Source: Acidimicrobiia bacterium UBA4744
GTDB taxonomy: Bacteria > Actinomycetota > Acidimicrobiia > Spongiisociales > UBA4744
Direction: 5' to 3'
NCBI GenBank assembly: GCA_002403855.1
Contig: DHIO01000031.1
Span: 25,843-32,087 of the forward strand
DNA length: 6,245 nucleotides
The notes under the pieces were generated by a model, which was given only the letters and a program-made list of their open reading frames with translations, searched no databases and had not been told where the DNA came from. Below, piece after piece: positions 5,650 through 6,245 of this stretch (the first letter of the stretch is position 1; each line of letters opens with the position of its first letter). Both the position numbers and the translations under genes were made by a program.

Positions 5650-6245
5650 GTGAGCATCCATCTGCGCTGGACCGGAAACGGCGACCGGCGCTACGACGTC
5701 CGCCTCCGAGACCCATCCGGCCACACCTATGCGAGGACCTTCCGGACTCGACGCGAGGCAGAGGCGTTCGAATCAGACGAACGGGCGAGCCGACGGCGAG
5801 GTGCCTGGCTGGATCCTCGCCAAGCGGAGGAGCCGCTCCGGGCGGTTGCCGGACGGTGGCTCGACTCGAACCCCGCCAAACGTCCGTCGTCCCGAGCCCG
5901 CGACGAGTCGGCCCTCCGCACCCACATCCTCCCCGCCCTTGGGGACCGGCCGATCGGGTCGCTCACCCCCTCCGACATCCAGCAGTGTGTCAACGAACGG
6001 TCCGACAGCCTGGCACCACGGTCGGTGCGGCGGGTCTACCAGAGGCTGTCGGCGGTCCTCAACACCGCGGTGCTCGACGATCGGATCGCCCGGTCGCCGT
6101 GTCGAGGGATCCGCCTGCCGGCCATCCAGCCGACCGACCGGCCCGTGCTCACTGCGGATCAGTTGGCGGATCTCGCTGAGGCGCTGGGGCCCCACTACGG
6201 GGTGATGGTCCAACTCGGGGCGGTGCTCGGGCTCCGGTGGGGCGA
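5650..6245 (+). CDS. Tyrosine site-specific recombinase / phage-type integrase, N-terminal part
   Basis: The frame starts at GTG 5650, 2 nt after the Xis-like gene, and runs off the window after 198 codons. Residues 3-50 (YDVRLRDPSGHTYARTFRTR, then REAEAFESDE) resemble the arm-type DNA-binding domain of integrases. Residues 62-150 form the helical core-binding domain (RAVAGRWLDSNP, LRTHILPALGDRPIGSLTPSDIQ, then RRVYQRLSAVLNTAVLDDRI). The catalytic domain opens at about 165 with PVLTADQLADLAEAL and reaches LGAVLGLRWG (189-198), where R196 is the first catalytic arginine. The rest (Lys, HxxR, His/Trp, Tyr) is outside the window. It would catalyse strand exchange between attP and the tRNA-Pro attB. 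No frame break is seen in the visible part. Confidence 0.92.
   Translation, partial: MSIHLRWTGNGDRRYDVRLRDPSGHTYARTFRTRREAEAFESDERASRRRGAWLDPRQAEEPLRAVAGRWLDSNPAKRPSSRARDESALRTHILPALGDRPIGSLTPSDIQQCVNERSDSLAPRSVRRVYQRLSAVLNTAVLDDRIARSPCRGIRLPAIQPTDRPVLTADQLADLAEALGPHYGVMVQLGAVLGLRWG

Larger units (their letters stand above)
971..6245. mobile_element. Putative integrative element (right end outside window)
   Basis: The left boundary is inferred from the tRNA-Pro(CGG) half-gene at 926-970. The right part carries adjacent excisionase and tyrosine integrase genes pointing outward to the right, as expected near an intact tRNA attB. Contents between them: YibE/F-family membrane protein, CDF cation exporter, an RHH/coiled-coil protein and a repeat-rich non-coding stretch. 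No replication initiator, relaxase or FtsK/TraB-type translocase is visible here. Whether the YibE/F and CDF genes are true cargo cannot be decided from this window. Confidence 0.45.

Noticed and set aside
4991..5716. Long minus-strand open frames (4991-5716 and the upstream part of 4816-5511)
   Set aside because: They run antisense to the clear Xis gene or through the repeat-rich region, with Arg/Ser/Pro/Gly composition typical of GC-rich shadow frames. Only the last 49 codons of the second, with their own RBS, are kept as a candidate.
5773..6213. Minus-strand frame opposite the integrase
   Set aside because: The plus strand carries clear integrase motifs through to the first catalytic arginine.
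1..6245. CRISPR array, insertion sequence or transposase
   Set aside because: No regularly spaced direct repeats and no transposase-like frame were seen on either strand.

Overview
The window is GC-rich and looks actinobacterial. The best clues are the style of the YibE/F-family protein, the cation efflux protein and the CorC-type protein, together with frequent GTG starts. An Acidimicrobiia-like or other uncultured actinomycete is a guess, not a demonstration. Genes are unevenly spaced, and one end carries recombination genes.

Layout, left to right. Positions 1-560 (+) hold the C-terminal 185 residues of a CorC/HlyC-type CBS-domain protein. A non-coding stretch follows (561-925), ending in a minus-strand terminator. 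At 926-970 (-) lies a 45-nt segment that fits the 3' half of a tRNA-Pro(CGG), from anticodon loop to CCA, with no 5' half beside it. A 22-bp interrupted inverted repeat (907-930 / 1004-1025) encloses it. At 1160-2638 (-) is a YibE/F-family membrane protein. At 2745-3716 (+) is a cation diffusion facilitator (CDF) whose last 47 residues continue in another frame (3713-3856). At 3995-4822 (-) is an unrecognised protein with a ribbon-helix-helix-like N-terminus, a coiled coil and half of a SEC-C zinc motif. It is preceded by two palindromes and a possible short leader ORF. An inverted-repeat-rich non-coding stretch (4966-5443) leads into a small HTH excisionase (5444-5647, +), followed 2 nt later by a tyrosine integrase (5650-6245, +). 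The integrase is cut by the window edge just after its first catalytic arginine.

Reading as a whole: the tRNA half-gene looks like the far attachment site of an integrative element. Its 3' side and its terminator face left, which makes the left side host chromosome (CorC gene). Its broken 5' side faces right, so the element would run from about 971 past the right edge, with xis-int close to an intact tRNA-Pro(CGG) outside the window. The two membrane proteins would then be cargo and the RHH protein a regulator or maintenance factor. This is inference; the intact tRNA and second att copy are not visible here.
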